Below are positions 56,864 through 64,000 of a stretch of DNA of 64,000 bases, piece after piece. The translations under genes and the position numbers were made by a program. The notes beneath the pieces were generated by a model. The model did not search any database. It saw only the letters and a list, made by a program, of their open reading frames with translations, and was not told where the DNA came from. The stretch is from assembly GCF_029872155.1 (NCBI RefSeq), contig NZ_JARXLA010000003.1, positions 1 through 64,000 on the forward strand, written 5' to 3'. The stretch is from Hyphomicrobium sp. D-2. GTDB lineage: Bacteria; Pseudomonadota; Alphaproteobacteria; Rhizobiales; Hyphomicrobiaceae. The stretch's first letter is position 1, and every line of letters starts with the position of its first letter.

Positions 56864-57631
56864 GTGCAGATTGTTATTCTGGCTGGAGGCATGGGGACAC
56901 GCCTGGCCGAAGAAACAGACAAGCGGCCGAAGCCCATGGTCGAGATTGGTGGGCGGCCGATCATCTGGCACATCATGAAGATTTATAGTCATTGGGGCTT
57001 CAATGACTTCATCATCTGCCTCGGCTACAAAGGGTATCTAATCAAGGAATATTTCCACAATTACTTTCTCCATCAAGCCGACGTTACTGTTGACTTGTCG
57101 AGCGGCGCTACGGAAATCCACCGGCAATTGTCGGAGCCGTGGAAAGTAACCCTTGTGGATACGGGCGAGCAGACTCAGACTGGCGGTCGCTTGGGCCGCG
57201 TTGAGAAGTATCTTCGCGATGACACGTTTGGATTGACTTACGGTGACGGTGTTGCCGACGTGAACATTCCCGACGTACTGAAGTTTCATCGAAACCACGG
57301 CCGTCAGGCGACCGTCACGGCTGTACGTCCTGCGCGGCGCTTCGGCGCGTTGCATCTTGAGAACGACAAAGTCACTGCCTTTGAGGAGAAGCCGCATGCG
57401 GACGGTGGCTGGATCAACGGTGGCTTTTTCGTGCTGTCGCGCGATGTTCTGTCCAGGATAGATGGGGACGCGACTATCTGGGAACGTGCGCCGATGGAAG
57501 CCCTTGCACGGGACGACCAGCTCCGTGCCTATCGTCATGAAGGTTTTTGGCATCCGATGGATACGCTGCGCGACAAGCAATTCCTTGAGGAGCTATGGGA
57601 TAGCAACGCAGCCAAATGGAAAATGTGGTGA
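56864..57631 (+). CDS. rfbF: Glucose-1-phosphate cytidylyltransferase
   Basis: A 255-residue nucleotidyltransferase that makes CDP-glucose from CTP and glucose-1-phosphate. VILAGGMGTRLAEET and KPMVEIGGRPIIWHIMKIY are typical, with LTYGDGVADV, EKPHADGGWINGGFFV and the ending EGFWHPMDTLRDK matching RfbF/DdhA. The start is GTG at 56864. It begins the polysaccharide cluster and overlaps rfbG by 16 bases. Confidence 0.95.
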   Translation: MQIVILAGGMGTRLAEETDKRPKPMVEIGGRPIIWHIMKIYSHWGFNDFIICLGYKGYLIKEYFHNYFLHQADVTVDLSSGATEIHRQLSEPWKVTLVDTGEQTQTGGRLGRVEKYLRDDTFGLTYGDGVADVNIPDVLKFHRNHGRQATVTAVRPARRFGALHLENDKVTAFEEKPHADGGWINGGFFVLSRDVLSRIDGDATIWERAPMEALARDDQLRAYRHEGFWHPMDTLRDKQFLEELWDSNAAKWKMW

Positions 57632-58707
57632 AGCGCCCAAGCGCCTGGGCAGGCCGGCGCGTTCTCGTTACCGGCCATACCGGCTTCAAGGGTAGTTGGC
57701 TTTGTCTGCTGCTACACAGGCTAGGTGCGCACGTCGCGGGCTACTCCGACAGGATCCCGACACAGCCTTCTCACTTCGATCTTGCGGGGGTGGGTCAGTA
57801 CCTGACCGATGACTTCCGAAACGATATTCGCGATTCAGAATCGTTGTCGGCTGCCTTCGACCGCTTCGCGCCTGACGTCGTATTTCATATGGCCGCGCAG
57901 CCGTTGGTTCGAGCCGGGCTGCTCGCTCCGATAGAAACGTACGGCGTCAATGTCATGGGCACGGTCAATTGCCTTGAGGCGGCACGACACTCGGCGACTG
58001 TCCGGGCGGCCATCATCATCACCAGTGACAAAGTTTATGCCGACCAGAACTGGGCGTTCGGCTATCGGGAAAACGACCCGCTCGGAGGCGCTGACCCTTA
58101 TTCCGGCAGCAAGGCATGTGCCGAGTTCGTCGTCTCAACTTACCGGCAGGCGTATGGCCTGGACGGTTCGGGCAAAGGGTGCGTTGCTGTCAGCGCGCGA
58201 GCGGGCAATGTCGTCGGCGGCGGTGACTTTTCCCAGGATCGATTGGTGCCGGATCTGGTCCGGGCCATCGAATCGGAAGCACCATTGGTGCTGCGTTATC
58301 CTTTTGCGACACGGCCATGGCAGCACGTACTCGAGCCGCTGCTCGGCTATCTGCGTCTAGCGGAAGCGGTAATGGATCGGCGCACGACTGAAAACGCCTG
58401 GAACTTCGGACCTCCGGCCGCGCAAACGGTCAGTGTGGGCGAGTTCGTGTCTCGGCTTGCCGACTGCTGGGGAGCTCGACTGCCAGTGCAGATCACGGAC
58501 GTCGTACAGCCGAAAGAAACAAACACGCTGCAGGTGGACAGCACCAAGGCGGCTGTCCGTCTGGGTTGGCATCCTGCGATTACGTTTGATCGGACGCTTG
58601 AGCTTACGGCGGAATGGTACAAGGCCTATCTGCGCGGCGATGACATGGCTGAAGTCTCGCGCCGCCAGATTGAGGACATTCTGGCCGCCCAAGCGACAAT
58701 TCTCTGA
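57616..58707 (+). CDS. rfbG: CDP-glucose 4,6-dehydratase
   Basis: A 363-residue extended short-chain dehydrogenase that makes CDP-4-keto-6-deoxyglucose. The NAD loop VTGHTGFKGSWL, the MAAQPLVRAGL region, TSDKVYADQNW, YSGSKACAEF (the YxxxK pair) and SARAGNVVGGGDF follow RfbG/DdhB. It overlaps rfbF by 16 bases. No rfbH (dehydrase/aminotransferase) follows; instead a split transketolase does, so the keto sugar may take another route. Confidence 0.95.
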   Translation: MENVVKRPSAWAGRRVLVTGHTGFKGSWLCLLLHRLGAHVAGYSDRIPTQPSHFDLAGVGQYLTDDFRNDIRDSESLSAAFDRFAPDVVFHMAAQPLVRAGLLAPIETYGVNVMGTVNCLEAARHSATVRAAIIITSDKVYADQNWAFGYRENDPLGGADPYSGSKACAEFVVSTYRQAYGLDGSGKGCVAVSARAGNVVGGGDFSQDRLVPDLVRAIESEAPLVLRYPFATRPWQHVLEPLLGYLRLAEAVMDRRTTENAWNFGPPAAQTVSVGEFVSRLADCWGARLPVQITDVVQPKETNTLQVDSTKAAVRLGWHPAITFDRTLELTAEWYKAYLRGDDMAEVSRRQIEDILAAQATIL

Positions 58708-58711
58708 GGCA

Positions 58712-59512
58712 ATGATGCTCTATCGCAATCAATCTGGCTCTACGGAAAGCCGTTGCAGAAAGATTCGGCATACCATTGTCGAGATGTCATATGCCGCCAA
58801 ATCGGCGCATCTGGGCTCTTCCTTGAGCTGCGTTGAAATTCTCGACGCCATGGTGGCTACCAGCAATCTGCGCCCTGACACAGTACATAGCCCAACCCGT
58901 GATCGCATTGTCGTTTCCAAGGGTCATGCGGCGATGGCCTACTATGCTGTGCTGCATGCTTGGGGGATGATCGAGGACCGTCATATCGAGGTGTACCTTT
59001 CTAACGGCACCTCCCTTTGGGGACACGTGACGCGAACAGGCGATGTGCCGGCGATTGATTTTTCAACCGGCTCTCTGGGGCACGGTCTGGGTTATGCAAC
59101 CGGGCTCGCCCTCGGGCAACGTCTGCGCCGGCACTCCGGCAGGGTTTTCTGTCTGCTTTCCGATGGCGAATGCGACGAGGGCTCGGTCTGGGAAGCAGCG
59201 CTTTTTGCGGGACATCACAAGCTGTCCAACCTGACTGCAGTGGTCGATTACAACAAAATCCAAAGCATTGGGACAACGGCTGAGGTTCTGGATCTTGAGC
59301 CGTTTGGGGCGAAATGGTCTAGCTTCCGATGGGACGTGAAAGGCTGCGACGGTCATGATTCCGATGCCTTGACCTCCAGCCTCATGGTGACTGACGCACC
59401 TAAAATTGTTCTGGCCGATACGGTCAAAGGCAAGGGCATTGCGCGTATCGAAAACACCGTCGCCTCCCATTATCGCCCCGCGACCGGTGACGACCGCAAG
59501 GAATTCGAATAA
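58712..59512 (+). CDS. Transketolase-like enzyme, N-terminal (TPP-binding) subunit
   Basis: A 266-residue protein equal to the first third of transketolase. AAKSAHLGSSLSCVEIL with the His/Gly pair, VVSKGHAAMAYYAVL, DFSTGSLGHGLGYATG and the TPP-magnesium motif SDGECDEGSVWEA through VDYNKIQSIG are seen. It is the half that holds the diphosphate. Start ATG 58712 or 58715, with GAGG just upstream. Its TAA overlaps the ATG of the second half, so the two subunits are made together. Such split forms occur in sugar-modifying clusters. Confidence 0.9.
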   Translation: MMLYRNQSGSTESRCRKIRHTIVEMSYAAKSAHLGSSLSCVEILDAMVATSNLRPDTVHSPTRDRIVVSKGHAAMAYYAVLHAWGMIEDRHIEVYLSNGTSLWGHVTRTGDVPAIDFSTGSLGHGLGYATGLALGQRLRRHSGRVFCLLSDGECDEGSVWEAALFAGHHKLSNLTAVVDYNKIQSIGTTAEVLDLEPFGAKWSSFRWDVKGCDGHDSDALTSSLMVTDAPKIVLADTVKGKGIARIENTVASHYRPATGDDRKEFE

Positions 59513-60432
59513 TGCGCGAAGCCTTGGTTGATCTGATCCTCACCCATTGCAAATCGGATCTGGACTCGCTGTTTATGACAGGCGACCTGGGTTTCTCGGT
59601 TGTCGAACCTTTGCAATGCGCCCTTGGCGACAGGTTCATCAACGCCGGCGTTGCCGAGCAGAACATGATGACGATGGCTGCTGCGCTAGCTGATACGGGC
59701 TACGTGCCTTATGTCTATTCGATCGCCCCTTTCGTAACAGCCAGATGCTATGAGCAGATCCGCAACGACGTCTGCTATCATAAAAGGCCAGTCATCATCG
59801 TAGGCGTTGGTGCTGGTCTGTCGTACGGATCGCTGGGGCCATCGCATCATTCACTCGAGGATGCGGCTCTGCTGGCAACATTGCCAGGGATGCGCGTGCT
59901 CAGCCCGGCAAATGCCGCAGAGCTTGCGGAAGTTCACCGCCTGACGCTTGCAAGTCCGGGCCCCACATACATTCGTGTTTCTCGCGAATCCGGGCGCCCG
60001 TTCGATGTGCCGCAGTTCTCGAAGTTCGACGAAGCCGCGCACCGTGTCGCTGATGGAAGCGACATCTGCATCGTCGGAACTGGGCCGGCCGTAACAACGG
60101 CGCTTGATGCGCGCACGCTGCTCGCCGAGCGCGGGATCTCGGCATGTGTCGTCAGTGTTCCGGTGTTGGCACCTTTCCCGGCACCAGGATTGAAGCGGTG
60201 CTTGCCGGGAGCTGTGCCGGTGCTGTCCATATTTGAGGGTTATGTCGGCGGACCGCTCGAGCTGGGCCTCAGGCGATTGCTCATGGAAGAGGGCACCTCC
60301 CGTGCCTATCGCGATATTGCAATCGGATTGACCTATCCCAAGCAGGTTGGCAGCACGGAGTTCCTGCGCCACTCCTTCGGCATCGATGCTGATGCTGCCG
60401 CTGCGGTCGCCTCCGAAATGCTTGGCCAGTGA
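59512..60432 (+). CDS. Transketolase-like enzyme, C-terminal subunit
   Basis: A 306-residue partner: pyrimidine-binding domain (FMTGDLGF, FINAGVAEQNMMTMAAALA with the catalytic Glu, YSIAPFVTARCYEQIRND) and the C-terminal domain (GTGPAVTTALDARTLLAERG). It forms the other half of the active site. The pair in an operon with CDP-keto-sugar genes suggests transfer of a two-carbon ketol unit to the sugar, giving a branched or chain-extended sugar (inference). It overlaps the next gene by 4 bases (GTGA). Confidence 0.9.
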   Translation: MREALVDLILTHCKSDLDSLFMTGDLGFSVVEPLQCALGDRFINAGVAEQNMMTMAAALADTGYVPYVYSIAPFVTARCYEQIRNDVCYHKRPVIIVGVGAGLSYGSLGPSHHSLEDAALLATLPGMRVLSPANAAELAEVHRLTLASPGPTYIRVSRESGRPFDVPQFSKFDEAAHRVADGSDICIVGTGPAVTTALDARTLLAERGISACVVSVPVLAPFPAPGLKRCLPGAVPVLSIFEGYVGGPLELGLRRLLMEEGTSRAYRDIAIGLTYPKQVGSTEFLRHSFGIDADAAAAVASEMLGQ

Positions 60433-61334
60433 GGCGTGTCGCCATACTCGGGGCCACGGGCCACATCGGAAAGGCGCTGGCCGATTTTTACATAGGCCAG
60501 CAGAATGTTGCTCTATCGCTCTATTCTCGTCGTCCCGAGGTTACGCGCGCGCTGTTTGCTGCCAAGCATGTCCAGCATCACACGCTGGATGAACTGGGTG
60601 CGCATGACGTCGACGTGATCATAAACGCGATTGGCATTGGTGATCCGGCTGTCGCGAGTAACGCCGGGCCTGAGTTCTATCGGCTGACGCTGGCTATTGA
60701 GGATCTTGTCGACGTGGTCGCGCAGGCCAATCCCGGCTGCCTGACCGTGTATATGTCCAGTGGTGCGATATACGGCCCGCTCGAGTCCGGGCCCGCGTCC
60801 GAGACAACGCTTGCAACTGTCCCGCTAAACCTGCTGCGCCCGTCAGATTGGTACGGTGCGTCCAAGCTCGCGGCGGAACTTCGACATCGTGCTCAGCCGG
60901 AGCGGCGGATTCTTGATATCCGGATTTTCGGGTTTGTGAGCGAGTTCCTGGACCTCGGCACACGCTATCTGGTGTGCGATATCGTGAATTCTATCCGAAC
61001 CGGGCAGGTCATGCGCACCAACAATCAGAATGTTGTGCGCGACTATATCAGCACTTTGGAACTTGCAACGCTTATAGAGTTGGCGTCTGAACGCCCGGTC
61101 GTCAACGTGGCTGTCGATACCTATTCATTGGCACCGGTGAGCAAGTTTGACTTGCTGGAATCGTTACGTGCGCTGGGGCTTCGTTGGAGCGTTGAGAGTC
61201 AGGATATCGCATCCACCGGACGCACGCACTACTGGTCCCGTTATCACGCAGCGGAACAAATCGGATATGTGCCGGAGCGGAAGGCCATCGATATCGTTCA
61301 AGAGCTTGTTGCCAACCTGACGAGATCAGAATGA
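60429..61334 (+). CDS. NAD-dependent epimerase/dehydratase-like protein
   Basis: A 301-residue extended SDR. VAILGATGHIGKALADFY binds NAD(P); YMSSGAIYGPL and DWYGASKLAAELRH carry the Tyr-Lys pair. It starts with GTG overlapping the previous stop and ends overlapping the next gene. It probably reduces or epimerises the CDP-sugar made by the earlier steps. Exact reaction unknown. Confidence 0.87.
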   Translation: MRRVAILGATGHIGKALADFYIGQQNVALSLYSRRPEVTRALFAAKHVQHHTLDELGAHDVDVIINAIGIGDPAVASNAGPEFYRLTLAIEDLVDVVAQANPGCLTVYMSSGAIYGPLESGPASETTLATVPLNLLRPSDWYGASKLAAELRHRAQPERRILDIRIFGFVSEFLDLGTRYLVCDIVNSIRTGQVMRTNNQNVVRDYISTLELATLIELASERPVVNVAVDTYSLAPVSKFDLLESLRALGLRWSVESQDIASTGRTHYWSRYHAAEQIGYVPERKAIDIVQELVANLTRSE

Positions 61335-63025
61335 ATGCAGCTGAACGATTTGGTGTGAGCAGAAATTCGGCATGGCTGCTGTTTTGCTGTGCGTTGATGG
61401 CAGCATGCATTTCAGCGCTGTCATATCTTTATATCGGCCTGGATAAGGGCTTGGATCTGACCGATGAGTCCTACTATTTTCTCTGGATTGATCAGCCCGC
61501 ATCCTATCTGATCGCTGGCTCAGCGTTTGGGCATTTTCTTTCACCGGTATATCGGCTTTTCGATTCCGACCCCGCTGCTCTGCGAAGGTTCGGATTGCTT
61601 GCCCTAATGCTGTTTGCCGCCGGTTTCTCCCTCGCCGTCACTGCCCGGAGCAGGACAAATTCCTTGGCAGACAAATGCGGTGGTTGGCTGCTTGCGCTGG
61701 CGTGCGCTGGCACTACGGTGACTTACTATTTCGTTTGGCTTCCGACCCCCTCTTACAATTGGCTTCCGTTGCCGGCGGCATTTCTGCTGTTGACCGGGCT
61801 TGTCCTCATCTACAATAAATATTCCGACTGGCTTTCAGCTCTCGCGATCGGTGCCGCAGGGTTGCTGGCCTTTGCAGGCAAGCCGACAACTGCCGTCGGC
61901 TTCGCACTTGTCTATGGTTGCGGTGTGCTGATCCTGCGCGGCTTTACGCGGCACGCTTTGTTGCATGTTGCTCAAAGCACGATTTGTTGCGTAGCGCTTT
62001 TTCTGCTGGCAGCTGGGACGTTCCTTGATGCGCCGCTCGCGATTGAGCAGGCGCGCTCCTATATCGAGGTGTTCGGCGCAACGCCGGCGGCGGGAGGGGG
62101 ATTTATCCAGGGTGCGGTTGGGCCAGTTGGCTACTATGTTGCGCTGGCCGCGGCAGTCGCAAGTTTCAGGCTGCCTCCACAAAAGGCAAAAATATGTGGC
62201 GTCGTGGCTGCCGTAGCGGCCGTCAGCGTATTGGTGTCGCGGCTTCCCGCATACGGCGTCGGCCAAGGGGCCATCGCCATGACGGTGAGCCTGGCGGCAG
62301 TCGCCAATTGTCTCGCGTGGGCGCCGACCAGGCCGGACTGGCGGCTGCTGGCTATTGTTTCGCTGGGACACATGCTGCCATGGATCTGTGCGTTTGGAAC
62401 CGGCAACACTCTGTTGTTTCAAAGCAGCTTCTACGTCTCTCTGCCGTTATGCGCGGCTATTATGACAGCTTACCTGTGCTTTGGCGGACGCGATTGGCGC
62501 ACCATGGCGGTGGCTCTGCTTGCCACGTTCTTTGCGTTCGCTGCGCTGTACGCCGCCGACAGATCGCCCTATCGGATTCATGCTGGATTGAATTCGCAAG
62601 AACATTCCGTGCCCGTCGGTGGCGGGTTGTTGCGGGTGGATGCGCCCACCCGAGATTTTATTGAAAACCTTCGCCGCCAAGCTGCAGCGGCGGGATTTTC
62701 GCCCGGAAGTGTAGTGCTGGATTTTTCGGGTGAACTGCCCGGGGCAGCGTTGGTCTTGGGGGGGCGGGCGCCGTATTTTCCGTGGCTGGTCAACGGCTAC
62801 GACTTCTCCGAGCGCCTTGCGTCGGCAGCGGTTGCGCAACTGAATCCGGATGATCGCAAGCAGGCCTGGATCGTGCGAAGCGATGCGCCCCGAACGTTTA
62901 CCGCAGCCTTCGTGACATCACTCGGATCTGACCTTGATAAAGATTATAAGATCGTTGCCACAGCGCTTCATCCGCTCTATGGCAGACAAGTGATATTATA
63001 TGCACCTGTCGATCGCGCGCAGTAG
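61331..63025 (+). CDS. Multi-spanning membrane protein, GT-C-like
   Basis: A 564-residue membrane protein with about 11-12 hydrophobic segments up to residue 405, then a soluble periplasmic domain of about 150 residues. An acidic loop after the first helix (GLDLTDESYYFLW) is like the DE/DD metal site of GT-C glycosyltransferases such as ArnT and PMT. It may glycosylate lipid or protein from a lipid-linked sugar. I do not recognise a named relative. It overlaps the preceding gene by 4 bases. Confidence 0.65.
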   Translation: MNAAERFGVSRNSAWLLFCCALMAACISALSYLYIGLDKGLDLTDESYYFLWIDQPASYLIAGSAFGHFLSPVYRLFDSDPAALRRFGLLALMLFAAGFSLAVTARSRTNSLADKCGGWLLALACAGTTVTYYFVWLPTPSYNWLPLPAAFLLLTGLVLIYNKYSDWLSALAIGAAGLLAFAGKPTTAVGFALVYGCGVLILRGFTRHALLHVAQSTICCVALFLLAAGTFLDAPLAIEQARSYIEVFGATPAAGGGFIQGAVGPVGYYVALAAAVASFRLPPQKAKICGVVAAVAAVSVLVSRLPAYGVGQGAIAMTVSLAAVANCLAWAPTRPDWRLLAIVSLGHMLPWICAFGTGNTLLFQSSFYVSLPLCAAIMTAYLCFGGRDWRTMAVALLATFFAFAALYAADRSPYRIHAGLNSQEHSVPVGGGLLRVDAPTRDFIENLRRQAAAAGFSPGSVVLDFSGELPGAALVLGGRAPYFPWLVNGYDFSERLASAAVAQLNPDDRKQAWIVRSDAPRTFTAAFVTSLGSDLDKDYKIVATALHPLYGRQVILYAPVDRAQ

Positions 63026-63079
63026 TGCAGGGAGTGAAATAGTTATTTTCGAGAGCAGATCTCTCGAGATTGGGCTTCT

Positions 63080-63808
63080 ATGTCTCGTTCGTCAGATACA
63101 CGCGAAGAAGTGCCATTTGATCGTGATGTAGAAACCCTAGGTTCCTATGTCTATACGCAGGGTACTCAACTCTCAAACATTGTCGCTGTGGCTCGCCAAT
63201 CGCGTGCAGTAGCAGAAGCGCTGGATTTTTCCGGTGCTGACGTGATTGATATCGGCTGCGGTGACGGTGCCGCTACGGTCGTGCTGTATGATCAAACGCA
63301 CCCGAAGCGCATTGTTGGGATTGATCCGGCAGCCAACGCCATCGCTGCAGCTGACAAGCGTGTCGGCGATCGCAATATCCAGTTCGCTGCCGAAAGCGCC
63401 TATCGGCTGCCATTTCCAGATCAGAGTTTCGACATTGCGCACTTGCGCGGTGTACTCCACCACATGGACGAGCCTGAGCGCGCTGTGGCCGAGGCCGCCC
63501 GCGTCGCGCGTACGGTTCTCGTGCTGGAGCCCAACGGCTACAATCCTGCATTGAAGCTGATCGAGAAGACATCAAGCTATCATATCGAGCACGGAGAGCG
63601 TTCGTTTCCGCCTGCCCGGATCGACAGGTGGCTACGCGACCAGGGGCTTGAAATCGTTCGGCGCGACTATTCGGGGCTTGTCCCCTATTTCTGCTCCGAT
63701 AGCGTTGCGCGAGTGTTGGGGTTTGTGGAACCGCTGGTCGAACGGCTGCCGGTTCTGCGCGCGATTGGTTGTGGGACATATGTCTGCGTGGGTAGAAAGC
63801 ACAGTTGA
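63080..63808 (+). CDS. SAM-dependent methyltransferase
   Basis: A 242-residue class-I methyltransferase. VIDIGCGDGAATVVLYD binds SAM, GIDPAANAI is motif II, and FPDQSFDIAHLRGVLHHM is the Methyltransf_11 signature. It likely methylates a sugar or lipid intermediate of the cluster. It lies 54 bases after the membrane protein and overlaps the next gene by 4 bases. Confidence 0.88.
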   Translation: MSRSSDTREEVPFDRDVETLGSYVYTQGTQLSNIVAVARQSRAVAEALDFSGADVIDIGCGDGAATVVLYDQTHPKRIVGIDPAANAIAAADKRVGDRNIQFAAESAYRLPFPDQSFDIAHLRGVLHHMDEPERAVAEAARVARTVLVLEPNGYNPALKLIEKTSSYHIEHGERSFPPARIDRWLRDQGLEIVRRDYSGLVPYFCSDSVARVLGFVEPLVERLPVLRAIGCGTYVCVGRKHS

Positions 63809-64000
63809 TACTGGCTCGATTCCTAGTTGTGGGCTTGTTGAACACGATTGTGGCCTTGATCGTGTTCGCCACCTTGCAATGGCTTCTCTCCGACTATCTG
63901 CTGGCGGGCTTTATCGCCGTTCCGATCTGCGTGCTGTTCTCCCACGCTACGATGGGGCGCCTGGTTTTCAACTCCACAGGGCTGGGGACGCTCATTCCAT
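63805..64000 (+). CDS. GtrA-like membrane protein (cut by window end)
   Basis: The frame opens with TTG at 63805, overlapping the methyltransferase stop as TTGA, and continues to the window end. The first 65 residues include FLVVGLLNTIVALIVFATLQ, a GtrA-type first helix, and further hydrophobic segments. GtrA proteins flip lipid-linked sugars. The C-terminal part is outside the window. Confidence 0.75.
   Translation, partial: MILARFLVVGLLNTIVALIVFATLQWLLSDYLLAGFIAVPICVLFSHATMGRLVFNSTGLGTLIP

Overview
The window looks like a chromosomal stretch of a methylotrophic alphaproteobacterium, most likely of the order Hyphomicrobiales and close to Hyphomicrobium. The reasons are a trimethylamine dehydrogenase very close to the Methylophilus/Hyphomicrobium enzymes, a formaldehyde-activating-enzyme homologue, an alphaproteobacterial Porin_2 porin, many LIV-type and MocR genes, and moderately high GC. 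The genus is inference. I found no rRNA, tRNA, CRISPR array, transposase or phage gene. LAYOUT: (1) 0.5-6.8 kb holds a serine hydroxymethyltransferase-like gene with a large internal deletion, a small ABM-domain protein, a MocR regulator divergent from a BenE-type transporter, an ArgD-like aminotransferase and a TetR regulator. (2) 7.4-15.8 kb is a methylamine unit: trimethylamine dehydrogenase, a membrane HdrD-like Fe-S protein that probably passes electrons from ETF to quinone, a leucine-rich-repeat-variant protein, EtfB, EtfA, and a Fae-like protein lacking the usual catalytic histidine. (3) 15.8-24.8 kb encodes surface proteins: a frameshifted TorF-family porin, two tandem autotransporters with near-identical barrels (one frameshifted) and a Tat-exported patatin-like protein. 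(4) 24.9-28.8 kb is a copper island: cueR and copA divergent from copZ and a DUF305 gene, with a CueR box for each side. (5) 29.9-38.3 kb is a complete LIV-type ABC importer followed by an unrecognised three-gene set: a MetE-like zinc protein, a CMD/AhpD-like protein and a nitroreductase-like protein. (6) 38.4-51.7 kb is an organosulfur island: SfnB-like and SfnG monooxygenases, an FMN reductase, SsuABC, a CysB-type regulator, a porin, SsuD and an FAD oxidoreductase. It also carries two hydrolase homologues that have lost their catalytic residues. (7) 52.3-56.5 kb is a FecI/FecR/TonB-receptor signalling unit. (8) 56.9-64.0 kb starts a surface-polysaccharide cluster: CDP-glucose synthesis and 4,6-dehydration, a split transketolase, an epimerase-like protein, a GT-C-like membrane protein, a methyltransferase and a GtrA-like protein cut by the window end. 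HOW IT FITS: the window combines use of C1 nitrogen compounds (trimethylamine to formaldehyde, electrons via ETF to the membrane) with scavenging of sulfur from sulfones and sulfonates, both of which release C1 or small organic units. The best candidates for something undescribed are the LIV-ABC/MetE-like/CMD/nitroreductase-like operon, the split transketolase in a CDP-sugar operon (possibly a branched sugar), the His-less Fae homologue beside trimethylamine dehydrogenase, and the LRV protein fixed between the ETF oxidoreductase and ETF genes.
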